Of a DNA stretch of 64,000 bases, positions 11,440-22,326 are shown piece after piece. The notes below the pieces were generated by a model. It searched no databases and was not told the DNA's origin. It saw only the letters and a list, made by a program, of their open reading frames with translations. Every line of letters begins with the position of its first letter. Positions within the stretch are counted from its first letter, which is position 1. This stretch comes from Sympetrum striolatum (lineage: Eukaryota > Arthropoda > Insecta > Odonata > Libellulidae), in NCBI GenBank assembly GCA_947579665.1, contig OX388341.1, forward strand, positions 496,001-560,000, read 5' to 3'. The position numbers were made by a program, and so were the translations under genes.

Positions 11440-12132
11440 TTTTTGGATTACATGTATAAAAGTATGACTCATGGATCCAAAATTAAGATCATGTAATTAT
11501 TTACTTCAATTATTTACTTTTTGACTTCAGAGATGACACGTGTCAGGATTACTATTCTACAAAATAAGTGAAATTGTTTAGATTCTAAAGAGATATTTAT
11601 GATAATTATCCTTACTCTCCACAGCATCCTGAAATTCCAAGTTGTTTGTTTTTTACTTCCCAAAGTCGTATAAACTCTGGCTTCAAATATTTAAAACATC
11701 ATATTTTGGTGGCATTATTGAATGCTCATGTCATTATCTACGTCTGTCAGCTAATTATTATTGCCACTACTCTAATTATGCGCAATGCTGATGATAATTT
11801 ATCCATAATGGGTAGTAACTAACTAATTACATTAAACCCTTTCAAGTGTGCGGTGATCGAATTCTTGCTGAAGATAAAATGTTTGATTGAGGGTATTATA
11901 AATAATGTAATTTCATTCCGTCGTCCGAAGATAACCTCAGAAGTCATTTGAAATTCCGAACAAGACGTTCAATCAGATAATACGTGCACGGAAAATTGAA
12001 TTAGGGAAACTAAGCTACCAAATAAAATTAACATATACTGTGCGATAAGAATTATTGATCAGTAGAAATGTGTTCCATCAAACGAAAGTAAACCTAAATC
12101 TAAAATATATAAATTAGTCGTCATTAAGTTAC
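11440..12132. other. AT-rich noncoding stretch
   Basis: No ORF, RNA or repeat is recognised between the Penelope-like element and the minus-strand exon candidate. Confidence 0.5.
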
Positions 12133-12233
12133 CTGGTTTGGGTACATTTGAATCCCTCTTGCGAAGACTCGTTGATAAGGAGAAGACAACCGGAAGAATT
12201 GTTGGAAAAGTGTATGAATACATCTCTCACTAT
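12133..12233 (-). CDS. Candidate internal coding exon of an unidentified gene
   Basis: On the minus strand a strong acceptor (TTTCTTTTTTTGTTATTCCAG) opens a 101-bp segment that ends ACCAG followed by a GTAACT donor. Frame 0 is open for 33 codons, including IVRDVFIHFSNNSSGCLLLI and NESSQEGFKCTQT, and leaves AG at the end. A second frame is also open (SERCIHTLFQQFF and onward), so the reading frame is not certain. Frame 0 is preferred because its two leftover bases match the single-base entry of the candidate exon at 2337-2490. I do not recognise the protein. The splice signals are the best on this strand in the left third of the window. Confidence 0.45.
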
Positions 12234-12881
12234 CTGGAATAACAAAAAAAGAAATTTAATAATTCAGTAATAAAAATTACGATAATCAGTGCTATTATCA
12301 TTGACTGAATCTGCAGTTTCATGGTCTTAAAGTAAGAATTTGTCGCGAATTGCTGGCATAAACTAATACAATTAACTAATAAGTCAAAATGGGATGTTAT
12401 TGGCAAAGATTGTTAAAATTAGATCCTGAAGATGGACATAGGTAGCTATATATCTAGATATGTAGCAACAAATGCAATTTATAATACATTGAAATAAGGA
12501 TATCCTTTTGTAATATGAAAGATCGTGAAGCCAAATTCCCTTTTTATACGTTCTTACCAAATACCATTTATGGCATCTTCTAAAACTCATAGAAAATGTT
12601 ACCATGAAATTATTCTCTCGGTGCATAATTTAGCATAATCAGAACAAATTAACAAGGAAGCCAATCATGAATAAAAGACACATTGAATATGATAAATTCT
12701 GATGTAAGATACTTAAGAAGTACTTTCTTTCTAAGAATTTGTTTTATCGATTCGGGTGAATTTCCGTAATTGTTAATAATAATAACTTCTCTTATGGAAA
12801 CAGGAACATCCCAATTACATCCATTTCAGTAATTATTACTATTTTCAAAGATCCAAACCATTCCCTAGCCTTGAAAATCCG
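12234..12881. other. AT-rich noncoding stretch
   Basis: Nothing recognised. The part adjoining 12882 may be the body of the SINE whose tRNA-like head lies there. Confidence 0.45.
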
Positions 12882-12951
12882 AATAGCCGGGATTCGTACC
12901 CGGGACCGTGGAGTTGGAGCGACAACGTGCTAACCACTCGGACACCACGTC
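12882..12951 (-). mobile_element. tRNA-like sequence, probable SINE head or tRNA relic
   Basis: On the minus strand TGGTGTCCGAGTGG resembles an RNA polymerase III A box, and GGTACGAATCC matches a B box. The T arm is intact, CCGGG and CCCGG closing a seven-base loop. The 5' end (GGACGTG) finds no pairing partner after the T arm, where the sequence reads TATTCGGA, and the anticodon arm is poor. A functional tRNA is therefore unlikely. A tRNA-derived SINE or a decayed tRNA fits better. Confidence 0.6.
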
Positions 12952-13014
12952 CGGTGGAATTGTCCCAAAATTGGCAGCGGAGTAATTCATCATCGTGGTT
13001 GCATATACCGGAAA

Positions 13015-14034
13015 ATGTTTCTAATTGGTTTATGTTTATATACGAATGATTTTACTCCTCACCTCCTTTTTTCTGTGAGTACTATCAACCACGGGGTTCC
13101 TCAGGGATCTATACTTGGTCCACTCCTCTTCTCCCTTTACATTCAGGACTTACCAAAGTATATAAATCACTCTTCCTATCATCTCTATGCAGACGACCTA
13201 CAGATTTATCTATCCGATTACCCGAAAAACCTCACTAAATCTCTTGAACTCATTAATCAGGATCTCTCTCGACTACATAAATGGCTACATTCTATAGCAC
13301 TGAGTATTAATTCAAACAAATCTCAAGCCATCGTATTTGGGAGCCGTAAGATTCTTAGCAATATTAATTATCAGCAAATACCTAAAATAAAAATTGACGA
13401 CAAGGAAATCGCATACTGCTCTTCCATTAAGAATCTCGGTGTATACATGGACCAATCCCTCACTTGGGTGCCTCAAGCAAATAATATATGCAGAAAAACG
13501 TACTCCACACTTCATAACCTCAAAAGACATAAATTTACACTTCCGATGCAGCTAAAAAAGACTGTTATACAAGCCTTGATCCTTCCCATATTCGATTATT
13601 GTGATGTGCTTCTGAACGAACTCACTTCGCCTGCTAATTCCAAGCTAAACCGTACTTTTAATCATGCAATTAAATTTATCTTTAATGCCAATAAATTTGA
13701 CCATATTACTCCTCTTCTGAAAGAACTAAATTGGCTACGACTTGACTCCAGACGAAAGCTACATACACTTAACCTTGTACACAAAGTACTCAATCAACGT
13801 TGTCCCACGTATATCTCTTCTTACTTCAATGACCTCAACAGCACTCATACCTTTGGTACTCGTTCTTCAGGCCAGCTAATGATTCCTTCTCATAGAACCG
13901 AAATCTGCTCAAAATCTTTTATCGTTCTTGGAGCGAAGTATTGGAATGAACTACCCAACCACAATCTCAAATGCCTCTCACTTCATTCCTTCAAACAATC
14001 AGTCTCTAACATATTAATTAACAAGGATAATTAA
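13015..14034 (+). CDS. Partial LINE reverse transcriptase, C-terminal part
   Basis: The 339-codon ORF is uninterrupted to its stop. It starts within the palm domain: [13 protein letters not shown] at residues 27-39, YADD at 58-61, and the [11 protein letters not shown] segment at 141-151. After it come the thumb-like region and the family's C-terminal domain, including [14 protein letters not shown] (228-241) and [12 protein letters not shown] (280-291). This order is typical of CR1/L2/Jockey-group LINEs. An in-frame stop just upstream shows that the Met at 13015 is only the first ATG after the truncation. Motifs before GVPQG are missing, so the enzyme cannot be active. The intact frame suggests a fairly recent insertion. 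Confidence 0.9.
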   Translation: MFLIGLCLYTNDFTPHLLFSVSTINHGVPQGSILGPLLFSLYIQDLPKYINHSSYHLYADDLQIYLSDYPKNLTKSLELINQDLSRLHKWLHSIALSINSNKSQAIVFGSRKILSNINYQQIPKIKIDDKEIAYCSSIKNLGVYMDQSLTWVPQANNICRKTYSTLHNLKRHKFTLPMQLKKTVIQALILPIFDYCDVLLNELTSPANSKLNRTFNHAIKFIFNANKFDHITPLLKELNWLRLDSRRKLHTLNLVHKVLNQRCPTYISSYFNDLNSTHTFGTRSSGQLMIPSHRTEICSKSFIVLGAKYWNELPNHNLKCLSLHSFKQSVSNILINKDN

Positions 14035-14730
14035 TTTTTTTTTCATCAGACACCTTTCACATGTCCACTACTAGTACCATCATCAAATCCCGAGGGTAAC
14101 ATTATAACTTGTCTTTTTAAAATAATAATAATTATTACTATTTTCTTTATTTTTTAATTTAATTTTTTTTCTTTTCTTTTAGTATTGATACTATTTTTAG
14201 AATTATTAATATTTGTACAGCAGGTAAATCATGCTTTATCTATCAATATAACTTTAATTATCCTTACCAGTATAACTATTATATAATATTTAAATTGTGG
14301 ATTATTAATTACATTATAGTTGCTTATTAATCTCAATCTTTCAGGCCTCCATTACTTAAATCGCATTTCCGAAAGCTCTTTATTTTCCGTCTACTCTTCT
14401 TCTTCTGTTTTTTCAGGTAAATGACATCCGTGGTGAACCATCAAGAAATTACTCAAAAATATTGGTCATCAATTATGCAAATGGTGATATACCTGCTTGT
14501 ATTTATTTCCATCTGTGTTTTCGCGGGTTTCTTTCGCTCCCCTTCTTGTGTGAGCGTTTTTCCGCACAGTGGGTTTTTCTCCGAAAGCCTTCAGCCGAGG
14601 AGTTTTTCCCCACACCACAATTCTTTTATTTGTTTACCTCTTCTTTGTATTTTCTTTATATATATATATGTATTTGTATTGTTTTTCCTCCTTTTCTGTA
14701 AGTAATATTAGTAATCCTTAATGGTTAGGT

Positions 14731-14792
14731 GTAAGAGAGGCCCTAATGGGCTTAACCTCGCCAAATAAAGAGTTTTTATTATTATTATTTTT
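14731..14792 (+). terminator. LINE 3' end: stem-loop, poly(A) signal and ATT tail
   Basis: GAGGCCC (14737-14743) can pair with GGG (14748-14750) and CCTC (14756-14759), forming a bulged hairpin. AATAAA follows at 14764-14769, then the tail TTTTTATTATTATTATT. Conserved 3' stem-loops and short-repeat tails are known recognition features of CR1/L2-type LINEs. Confidence 0.7.
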
Positions 14793-14861
14793 CCACCTAA
14801 GGGTCCAACACAATGTCTCTCAGACTAGGTTTATGTATATGGTATATCTTTCCACTTTTAT

Positions 14862-15893
14862 TACTTTCTCCATATACGAAGTATAGAGAATGTATTGTTT
14901 TCATGAAAAAATTCGACTTTGAGATTTCAACGGAAATACACGTTTTGGGGTCCCTAGAACACGTTTTGACCATTTTCGGAATGATGTCTGTGTGTATGTG
15001 TATGTGTGTGTGTGTCTGTATGTGTGTGTGTGCTAGTGGGCGCTCTAACGTGAAAACTAGTGCTCGTATCAATACCAAACTTCATATATAGTACTTTTTT
15101 TTGTGCTGTCAGAGTTGATTAGTTTTTGGAGTAAATCGGTTAACCGGAAGTCGAGCTTCATTCAACAAAGCTCATTTCCGGTTTTCTAAATATCTTCCTA
15201 AATATGATATATACGTGTATTGTATTACTTATAAAAGTTTTAGATAATGTAATTTACTATAACTTTTGTATTTAACATATTTTTGTATCACCGGTTGATT
15301 AGGAGTTATTCGTGAAATACCGATAAACCGGAAGTAGCTGATATGTACTTTGTGGGCGCTCTAACATGAAAACCATTCATTGTATCAACACCAAATTTCA
15401 TATGTAGTATTTTAGTTGGTGTCGTTAGAGTTGATTAGTTTTTGGAGTAAATCAGTCAACCAGAAGTTGAGCTTCATTCTTCAAAGCTCATTTCCGGTTT
15501 TCAAAATATCTCCATAAATATGATATTTAGGTATACACTATTATGTACAAAAGTTTTAGAAAATGTAATTTACTATAATTTTTGTTTGAAACATATTTTT
15601 GTATCACTGATTGTTTAGGAGTTATTCATGAAATACTGATAAACCGGAAGTTGCTGATTATGTACTTTGTGGGCGCTCTGGGCTCTATGGGCGAAAGGCC
15701 AATTCCATCGTTTTTCATCGATCATGTCCCGAAAAACATTATTTATAATGTTTTTGGCGTCAAAGATAATAATATATATATTAATCACTCATCTTCCAAG
15801 TTTAGATGGAATATAGAGTTCGAAATTACTGTCGTAGATAAATATTTACATCTTATACATGGAGAAAGTCATGTGCTGGCCACATCAGATTTT
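14862..15893. repeat. Nested repeat, copy A (about 1.03 kb)
   Basis: Begins TACTTTCTCCATATACGAAG and ends GGCCACATCAGATTTTT, then copy B follows at once. Inside, GTGGGCGCTC recurs at 15036, 15352 and 15669, giving a ~317-bp sub-repeat. Each sub-repeat carries GAGTTGATTAGTTTTTGGAG, AAGCTCATTTCCGGTTTTC and a GATAAACCGGAAGT-like block. No coding capacity is evident. The termini contain the related inverted words CTCCATATACGAAG and ATGGAGAAAG, hinting at a nonautonomous element. Confidence 0.85.
14990..15034 (+). repeat. TG-rich microsatellite in copy A
   Basis: TGTGTG runs interrupted by TATG and TCTG units. Confidence 0.9.
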
Positions 15894-16023
15894 TACTTTC
15901 TCCATATACGAAGTATAGAGAAAGTATTGTTTTCATGAAAAAATTCGACTTCGAGATTTCAACGGAAATACATGTTTTGGGGTCCCTAGAACACATTTTG
16001 ACCATTTTCGGAATGATGTCTGT

Positions 16024-16056
<33 letters not shown>

Positions 16057-16917
16057 ATAGTGGGCGCTCTAACGTGAACACCATTAGTCGTATGAATACC
16101 AAACTTCATATATAGTACTGTGGTGTGTGCTGTCAGAGTTGATTAGTTTTTGGAGTAAATCGATCAACCGGAAGTCGAGCTTTATTCATTAAAGCTCATT
16201 TCCGGTTTTCAAAATATCTCCATAAATATGATATATAGGTATATTTTATACCATATAATAGTTTTAGATAATCTTTTTTACTGTAACTTTTGTATTTAAC
16301 ATATTTTTTTATCACCGGTTTATTAGGAGTTATTCGTGAAATACTGATAAACCGGATGAATATAATTATGTACTTTGTGGGCGCTCTAACATGAAAACTG
16401 TTTGTCGGATCAACACTAAATTTCACATATAATACTTTTATTTAAGTCGTTAGAGTTGATTAGTTTTTGGAGTGAATCGGTTAACCGAAAGTCGAGCTTC
16501 ATTCTTCAAAGCTCATTTCCGGTTTTCAAAATATCTCCATAAATATGATATTTAGGTATATACTATTATTTATAAAAGTTTTAGAAAATGTAAATTACTA
16601 TAACTTTTGATTGAAACATATTTTCGTATCACTGATTTTTTAGGAGTTATTCTTGAAATACTGATAAACCGGAAGTTGCTGATTATGTACTTTGTGGGCG
16701 CTCTGGGCTCTATAGGCGGAATGCCAATTCCATCGTTTTTCATCGATCATGTCCCGAAAAACATTATTTATAATGTTTTTGGCGTCAAAGATAATATATA
16801 TATATTAATCACTCATCTTCCAAGTTTAGATTGAATATAGAGTTCGAAATCACTGGAGTAGATAAATATTTACATCTTATATATGGAGAAAGTCATGTGC
16901 TGGCCACATCAGATTTT
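15894..16917. repeat. Nested repeat, copy B (about 1.02 kb)
   Basis: Tandem copy of 14862-15893 with the same start, TG microsatellite, three GTGGGCGCTC landmarks (16060, 16377, 16694; spacing 317) and the same end. The third landmark is followed by TGGGCTCTA in both copies, so the internal repeats arose before the 1-kb duplication. Confidence 0.85.
16014..16057 (+). repeat. TG microsatellite in copy B
   Basis: A purer TG run than in copy A, at the equivalent position. Confidence 0.9.
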
Positions 16918-19440
16918 TTCTCATTGGGGTTATACTAGACAATGGTAGTTAATAATAACACTTATCGACATTAAGTATTTCTTTGTCAGTTGAATAATTA
17001 GAGGTGAGAAGTGATGTGTATTAAGAATAATACTTCTGTCTTACCTTCAAAGTTTTGAAAAGCCTGCGTTAGTCACACATTCCAAGATACCCTCTATTCA
17101 ACTATCTCAAACCACATCAAATCTGTCTCTTACTACCACACTATTCCCGCTATGCTAAAACTCTTCAGGTAAAGGAGAGAAAAACATCGCCAATTTAAGA
17201 ACTGTGTTAGTAATAGATTATACATTATATATATATTATTATACGTTCTTCACATTCTTCACTCTTTTTTAATGAATTCAGCGTCCGCATTGCCGAGAGT
17301 CTGCTGCCACAGTTTAGTTCTATTGTTAGAATAATGTCAGATTTCACAAGAAAATATAAAGAGCACTTACGTAACTAGAAGACATGCCACAAAGGGAGAC
17401 CAAAGAAAGGCCAAAGACACACGAAAGTCGCACGACAGGAAGAACCAGTTTCGACTGTCATTGTTTTAAGCACACGTCACATCTATTTCCTCCTCTTTGG
17501 CAGAAAAGCGCGGAAAGTTCATCAAAATGGCCTCTTCCTTGGCTGTTTCAGAATGCCGAAGGAATTGAGACATTAAATTGCTGATTCCTTGTCTCCATTG
17601 CGGAGGAAATCGGTTGGAATTGCACAGCGTGTTTTCTTGTGAAATTGTAGCGGCAGAGTAAATGTGTGTGTCACAGTGCACACGCTGTGTGATTTTCGGT
17701 GGAATAAGGAAGAAAAATGAATCCGTCGCCCCTCAGCTTTACTACACGTGTTCGTATCGATACGAGTGAGAAAGGGTTCTGGTGAGAATAGTGCTGCAAA
17801 GTGTCTATGGTTCAGTGTTCTCTCTGTATATAAGCAGATTGACAAAGAACATTCTGATACGCCTTTATACTCGATCTGCGAAATCTGTTGCTAAAATGTA
17901 AAATTGGTTCCGAGGCAATGCCCCGCGATGGATAGCGTCGGAGGTGAATATATTCGGACTCATGCTTCACAAGTGATGCTGACATTGGAGGAATATTAAG
18001 GTAAATACAACTGATATAACATGATCATATACTCGGTGATTGAATTCATATACCTAATTTTAAGATTTAGCTTTACAACTTAGAAATATGTACTCTCCTC
18101 GCCTAAACCTCAGAAATTTCCCAATCCAGGACTCAATTCTTATTTAATTCATCTAACTACGCCATGAATATGTCATTACATAAGCCTCTTTCTGGTCATC
18201 AGGCAGAACATTCATTTGTTTTACTAAATTATTGGAATGATGTTTAGGCGCAGAGTGAGTTATTTTGCCCTTGCTTCTTTGATCTAGATTGCTATGAGAG
18301 AAGAAAGTACATGTGTAAGTAATATATAGCAGGAATAACCAGCAGTAATGCCAAAATTAAACAATATAAAGACCTATTGTCTTCATAATATGTTGCTCAT
18401 ATCCTAGTTACTTTGATTTCATAACTGGGATTAATGAGGGAGAGATTGCATAAACGCTAAAATATTCCCTAATTAATTCATCATTATGCATCGCGGGGAA
18501 ATTAAAACTGTAGTGTTAACACAATTCAGAACATTAATAATGTAATTCAAAATGCTGTGTAAAAGTAGTAAGCCTAATTGCATCTTCCTGGAGGAGAGTA
18601 AACAACTCATTAGGCCCTTATATTCACCGCTATCTCTTTCCAAGGTCCTCTGGAATTCCCTTTGAATCTTTTCCAGTTGGAGGTCGTGTATTTCCCTTCT
18701 CGAATGTCAAGAAAATGCTATTCTTAGAGATATACGACTACTATTTCATGAGATTTTCTTCATTACTTCTCACTCTTTGCTTTTTGCTCAATTACCAAAG
18801 CATGGCCTCACTCCTGATTGTCTTGATTTTGATGAATTATCATTGGAAAGTCATTATTCGATCCCCAAGAAATGAGTGGATTGTGGGAGGGGAGTAGTTT
18901 TCTGGAAGATTTCGCTGCTGGTATATAGATAGTGAAGACAATGTTAGTTGGATAATTGATCAGTATAGATTTTGTGAGAAGTTATTTGTGTTATTTCGTG
19001 TCTCGTTGACTCCAACATAGGAAATATTTTAAGATAAATTGCTGTATAATATTTCATTCATTTCTAAATGCCATTGCGTTGCTTTTAGCATAGCACAAAC
19101 ATATAGGGAATGTTTTTCCTATTTTTTGGTAATACAATTAATAATGATATCGTCATTCCTATATTCATCATATTAGGCGAATCATAAGGGTCGTAACTCA
19201 GAAAAAGTATAAAATTATCAATGACCTTAATTACTTCATTTGTTTAAGGTTTTTATTATATGGTACAAGATAGTGATATATCATATAATATAAGATTATA
19301 AGATATAATCATAAATAAATATTCATTTTCACCCTGTTTGTTATTATATCAAGCATTTTATGTTAAAAAAACTTGAAATTTTTATCAAGTTTGGAATCAT
19401 GTTCATAATTTAGTGGTTTATGGTTGGTACTACGAAATTC
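16918..19440. other. Noncoding stretch, nothing recognised
   Basis: Short ORFs only. The stretch 17376-17850 is less AT-rich and has a TATATAAG word at about 17828, a donor-like GTAAGT on the minus strand below 17376, and overlapping minus-strand ORFs without motifs. It could hold a 5' exon of a minus-strand gene, but the evidence is too thin to call one. Confidence 0.4.
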
Positions 19441-19791
19441 ACCCGGAGCAAAAAGAAGGTAAATTTTAAATTTATAATAATTTAATTTAAATAATTTTCC
19501 GCTAAATAAAATTAAAAGTTAATAATCATTATTATATATGTCACCTATTGCGATATCGGTCAGTCGTTAGAAAATTCAACAGCCAACCAATGAGAGGGCT
19601 GCATTCTTGTTCTAAATTTTACCCGAAAAAAATTTTTTAAAAGAAAGTTGTTTAAAAAATTATTAAATTAAATTTAAATAACATTCTGAAAAATAAAGTA
19701 AATTTAATAATGGTTTTTATTTACGTAATATATTTCGATATTGGCCGTTCGTTAGGAATGTCAATGGCCGACCAATGAGAGATCTGCATTC
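19441..19791 (+). repeat. Tandem duplication of a CCAAT-containing segment
   Basis: Two copies (about 19441-19606 and 19621-19791, spacing 180-185 bp) share an ACCCG start, an AT-rich middle with TTTAAATAA, then a CGATAT-GG block, GTTAGGAA or GTTAGAAA, and the end ACCAATGAGAG-CTGCATTC. The middle has drifted, while the last 60 bp are well kept. The second copy lies directly upstream of the candidate first exon at 19911. Confidence 0.75.
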
Positions 19792-19910
19792 AGATGTTTA
19801 AAGTACTGGAATTGGTGAAAGTGCAGAGACTTCGAAGATTTCGTCGAGAGCGGACGTGTTAGTATTTCGTATTTGGAAAACCGTTGGATATTTGAATTCG
19901 TTAGTGTGAG
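19736..19910 (+). promoter_or_regulatory. Possible promoter and 5' untranslated region of the array gene
   Basis: A CCAAT box (19772-19776) in ACCAATGAGAG lies about 135 bp before the ATG, with another in the upstream duplicate (19587-19591). The sequence between is less AT-rich and contains CG dinucleotides (CTTCGAAGATTTCGTCGAGA). No clear TATA box is seen. This reading depends on the first exon being real. Confidence 0.35.
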
Positions 19911-19943
19911 ATGGATTCGAAACGCAGGAATACCAAGATAACT
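19911..19943 (+). CDS. Candidate first coding exon of the repeat-array gene
   Basis: ATG in a favourable context (G at -3, G at +4) opens 11 codons, MDSKRRNTKIT, and is followed at once by a consensus GTAAGT donor (19944-19949). An in-frame TAG lies three codons upstream, so this is the first ATG of its frame. The exon ends in phase 0, exactly what the 34-codon phase 0/0 units of the array downstream require. Its short basic content (KRR, K) recalls the basic half of the array peptide. Such a short exon could arise by chance, and no transcript supports it here, so the link to the array is inference. Confidence 0.4.
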
Positions 19944-21065
19944 GTAAGTTTTCATCAAGTTTAATTTAATATACATTAAACTTTAGTGACTATTTTTCTA
20001 TTTTGCAAACATTTCTTGACTTCAAGTTATTTTTTTTATCATTGAGGATTCTATACATATCCAATTAGTGCATGATAATTGAACTTTATGCCAGTTATAA
20101 GGATGTATTCAAGCCAATGTTTAAAAGAGTGATGTGCAAGTTTCGATATGTATTTCCGTTGTAGTTGTGTTTTTCTTAATCCTCAAAGATTTGTCAGTAT
20201 GTTTGAGAGATATCAGTTAGATAGGTATTATTTTAATGAAATATCTTCTTCCCAATTGTCTACTTTTAGCTTTTCCTTAACATTTTGTTTTTATCCCATA
20301 TATCCTTGGCACTCATTCGTTTTAGAGAGTAAGCTTTTAATAGCAAATCAGGACGTTATGGGAATGGGATAATTTAATTACGCATGGAACTTACAAATTT
20401 CATTAATAAAAAGGATAGATATGTTATGTTGCGTTGGAAATTTTCCGTACTGTTGGAAGATGAAGTGAATCCAAGAATATAATGTAATTATTATACGAGA
20501 TTGGAATTTAACTTCATTTAGTAATTGAAATCTGTGTTTACTCGTCTATTTTATTAGAGATTAGAGGGAAATTAACTTTAATCTTATTTCTGGTGGTTTG
20601 TAACATGGAATTATCAATATCATTATAAACTCGCTATATCGAGAGAACATTGATCATGATTGGCGTTCAGTAAAGCATTCTTATGAAGTAATTATGACTG
20701 TTGATTTTGAAGAATTGAGTCACGAGAATGGTATACTTGTAATGTTTTCTGAGGGTCTCTAATTCTATTAACGGTACTTTGGATTTGAATTTTGATAACG
20801 ATAACTGGGACTAACTTACTGTTTTAGTATCAAGTACCATATTAAAATAATAACATATTTAAATTAATGAATTATATTTCCATGCTGAGTAAAAGTTTAG
20901 CTTGTATACATATGACAAGACCCATTTTCATTTGGAATTCATTTATTTAGAAAGATCACATTGTCTTCATTCAGTAAGTAGTTTACCAATAATGTACGAT
21001 ATATATAATATATATTACGATATTTAAAGTTATTATATTTATATTATTTAATATTAGTATTGAGA
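19944..21065 (+). other. Candidate first intron or intergenic flank of the array
   Basis: AT-rich with no gene recognised. Close to the array, 20998-21019 is an AT palindrome (CGATATATATAATATATATTACG). Immediately before the array ATTGAGATAGTA resembles a shortened piece of the unit's own ATTGAGATTAAG segment, so the array edge is probably decayed rather than abrupt. Confidence 0.45.
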
Positions 21066-21114
21066 TAGTATACAATCTCTTACGATTCTTTTTCTCTTCC
21101 TGGCCATCATTAAG

Positions 21115-21216
21115 TCGAATCATCTGCAATACAATGTAGTCACTGGTGATGCTGCGGTGCTTAGAAAGATTAGGAGAGCCAGGAAGCGGAGGATGCCTAA
21201 TAAATTGAATATTAAA
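21115..21216 (+). pseudogene. First array unit, donor lost
   Basis: The 34 codons are open and the acceptor CATTAAG is intact. The unit ends ATTAAA followed by TTATAT instead of GTAAAC, so no GT donor remains. Edge units of arrays commonly decay first. Confidence 0.6.
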
Positions 21217-21336
21217 TTATATAATGCGTATTTAGTTTAACTGTCATTGCTGTTAATTGAGATTAGGTTAGCTATTGATATCAAAAATAGAATACAATCT
21301 CTTACGATTCTTTTTCTCTTCCTGGCCATCATTAAC

Positions 21337-21438
21337 TCGAAATATATGATATACAATGGAGTCACTGGTGAAGCTGCGGTGCTTAGAAAGATTAGGAGAG
21401 CCAGGAAGCGCAGGATGCCTAATAAATTGAGTATTAAA
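21337..21438 (+). pseudogene. Second array unit, acceptor lost
   Basis: The acceptor reads CATTAAC, and the first codons are altered to Ser-Lys-Tyr-Met-Ile. The same variant recurs at 35087-35188, showing copying between distant parts of the array. Confidence 0.6.
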
Positions 21439-21558
21439 GTAAACAATGCGTATTTAGTTTAACTGTCATTGCTGTTAATTGAGATTAAGTTAGCTATTGC
21501 TATCAAAAATAGAATACAATCTCTTACGATTCTTTTTCTCTTCCCGGCCATCGTTAAG

Positions 21559-21660
21559 TCGAATCATCTGCAATACAATGTAGTCACTGGTGATGCTGCG
21601 GTGCTTAGAAAGATTAGGAGAGCAAGTAAGCGGAGGATGCCTAATAAATTGAGTATTAAA
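21559..21660 (+). CDS. First array unit with both splice-like borders intact
   Basis: Acceptor-like CATCGTTAAG precedes and GTAAAC follows 34 open codons of the V-T-G-D type, with RRASKRR in place of RRARKRR. If the array is transcribed from 19911, this is the first unit that could be spliced to the mini-exon in frame. Confidence 0.4.
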
Positions 21661-22224
21661 GTAAACAATGCGTATTTAGTTTAACTGTCATTGCTGTTAG
21701 TTGAGATTAAGTTAGCTATTGTTATCAAAAATAGAATACAATCACTGACGATTCTTTCGCTCTTCCTGTCCATCATTAAGTCGAATCATCTGCAATACAA
21801 TGGAGTCACTGGTGAAGCTGCGGTGCTTAGAAAGATTAGGAGAGCCAGGAAGCGGAGGATGCCTAATAAATTGAGCATTAAAGTAAACAATGCGTATTTA
21901 GTTTAACTGTCATTGCTGTTAATTGAGATTAAGTTCACTATTGTTATCAAAAATAGAATACAATCACTTACGATTCTTTCTCTCTTCTTGTTCATCATTA
22001 AGTCGAATCATCTGCAATACAATGGAGTCACTGGTGAAGCTGCGGTGCTTAGAAAGATTAGGAGAGCCAGGAAGCGGAGGATGCCTAATAAATTGAGTAT
22101 TAAAGTAAACAATGCGTATTTAGTTTAACTGTCATTGCTGTTAATTGAGATTAAGTTCGCTATTGGTATCAAAAATAGAATACAATCACTTACGATTCTT
22201 TCTCTCTTCTTGTTCATCATTAAG

Positions 22225-22326
22225 TCGAATCATCTGCAATACAATGGAGTCTGTGGTGAAGCTGCGGTGCTTAGACAGATTTGGAGAGCCAGGAAGCGGA
22301 GGATGCCTAATAAATTGAGTATTAAG
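22225..22326 (+). CDS. Representative 34-codon repeated exon candidate
   Basis: This unit has the consensus borders: a TCACTTACG branch-like stretch, a pyrimidine tract, CATTAAG as acceptor, and AAG followed by GTAAAC as donor. The 34 codons begin SNHLQYNGVCGEAAVL and continue R-Q-I-W-R-A-R-K-R-R, then MPNKLSIK. The second half is strongly basic and resembles a nuclear localisation signal or nucleic-acid-binding tail, with only one acidic residue in the unit. The first half is neutral and often has one Cys. Other units follow at 222-bp steps (22447, 22669, 22891 and so on), all phase 0/0. I know no family with this repeat. Whether it is translated is unproven. Confidence 0.4.

Larger units (their letters stand above)
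13015..14792 (+). mobile_element. 5'-truncated LINE of CR1/Jockey type
   Basis: A partial reverse transcriptase ORF (13015-14034) is followed by about 750 bp of 3' untranslated sequence that ends with a stem-loop, AATAAA and an ATT-repeat tail. The endonuclease and the front half of the reverse transcriptase are absent, as expected from incomplete target-primed reverse transcription. The true element boundary lies near 13015-13060. Confidence 0.9.

Noticed and set aside
12882..12951. Functional tRNA gene
   Set aside because: The acceptor stem does not close and the anticodon arm is poor, although A-box, B-box and T arm are recognisable.
14421..14705. Overlapping small ORFs after the reverse transcriptase
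   Set aside because: They lie in the LINE's 3' untranslated region, in two frames at once, without motifs.
15582..15938. 118-codon ORF in the nested repeat
   Set aside because: It crosses the boundary between copies A and B, and its equivalent in copy B is broken.
17384..17845. Gene on either strand in the less AT-rich patch
   Set aside because: Three short overlapping ORFs on both strands have no motif. A TATA-like word and one donor-like site are not enough.
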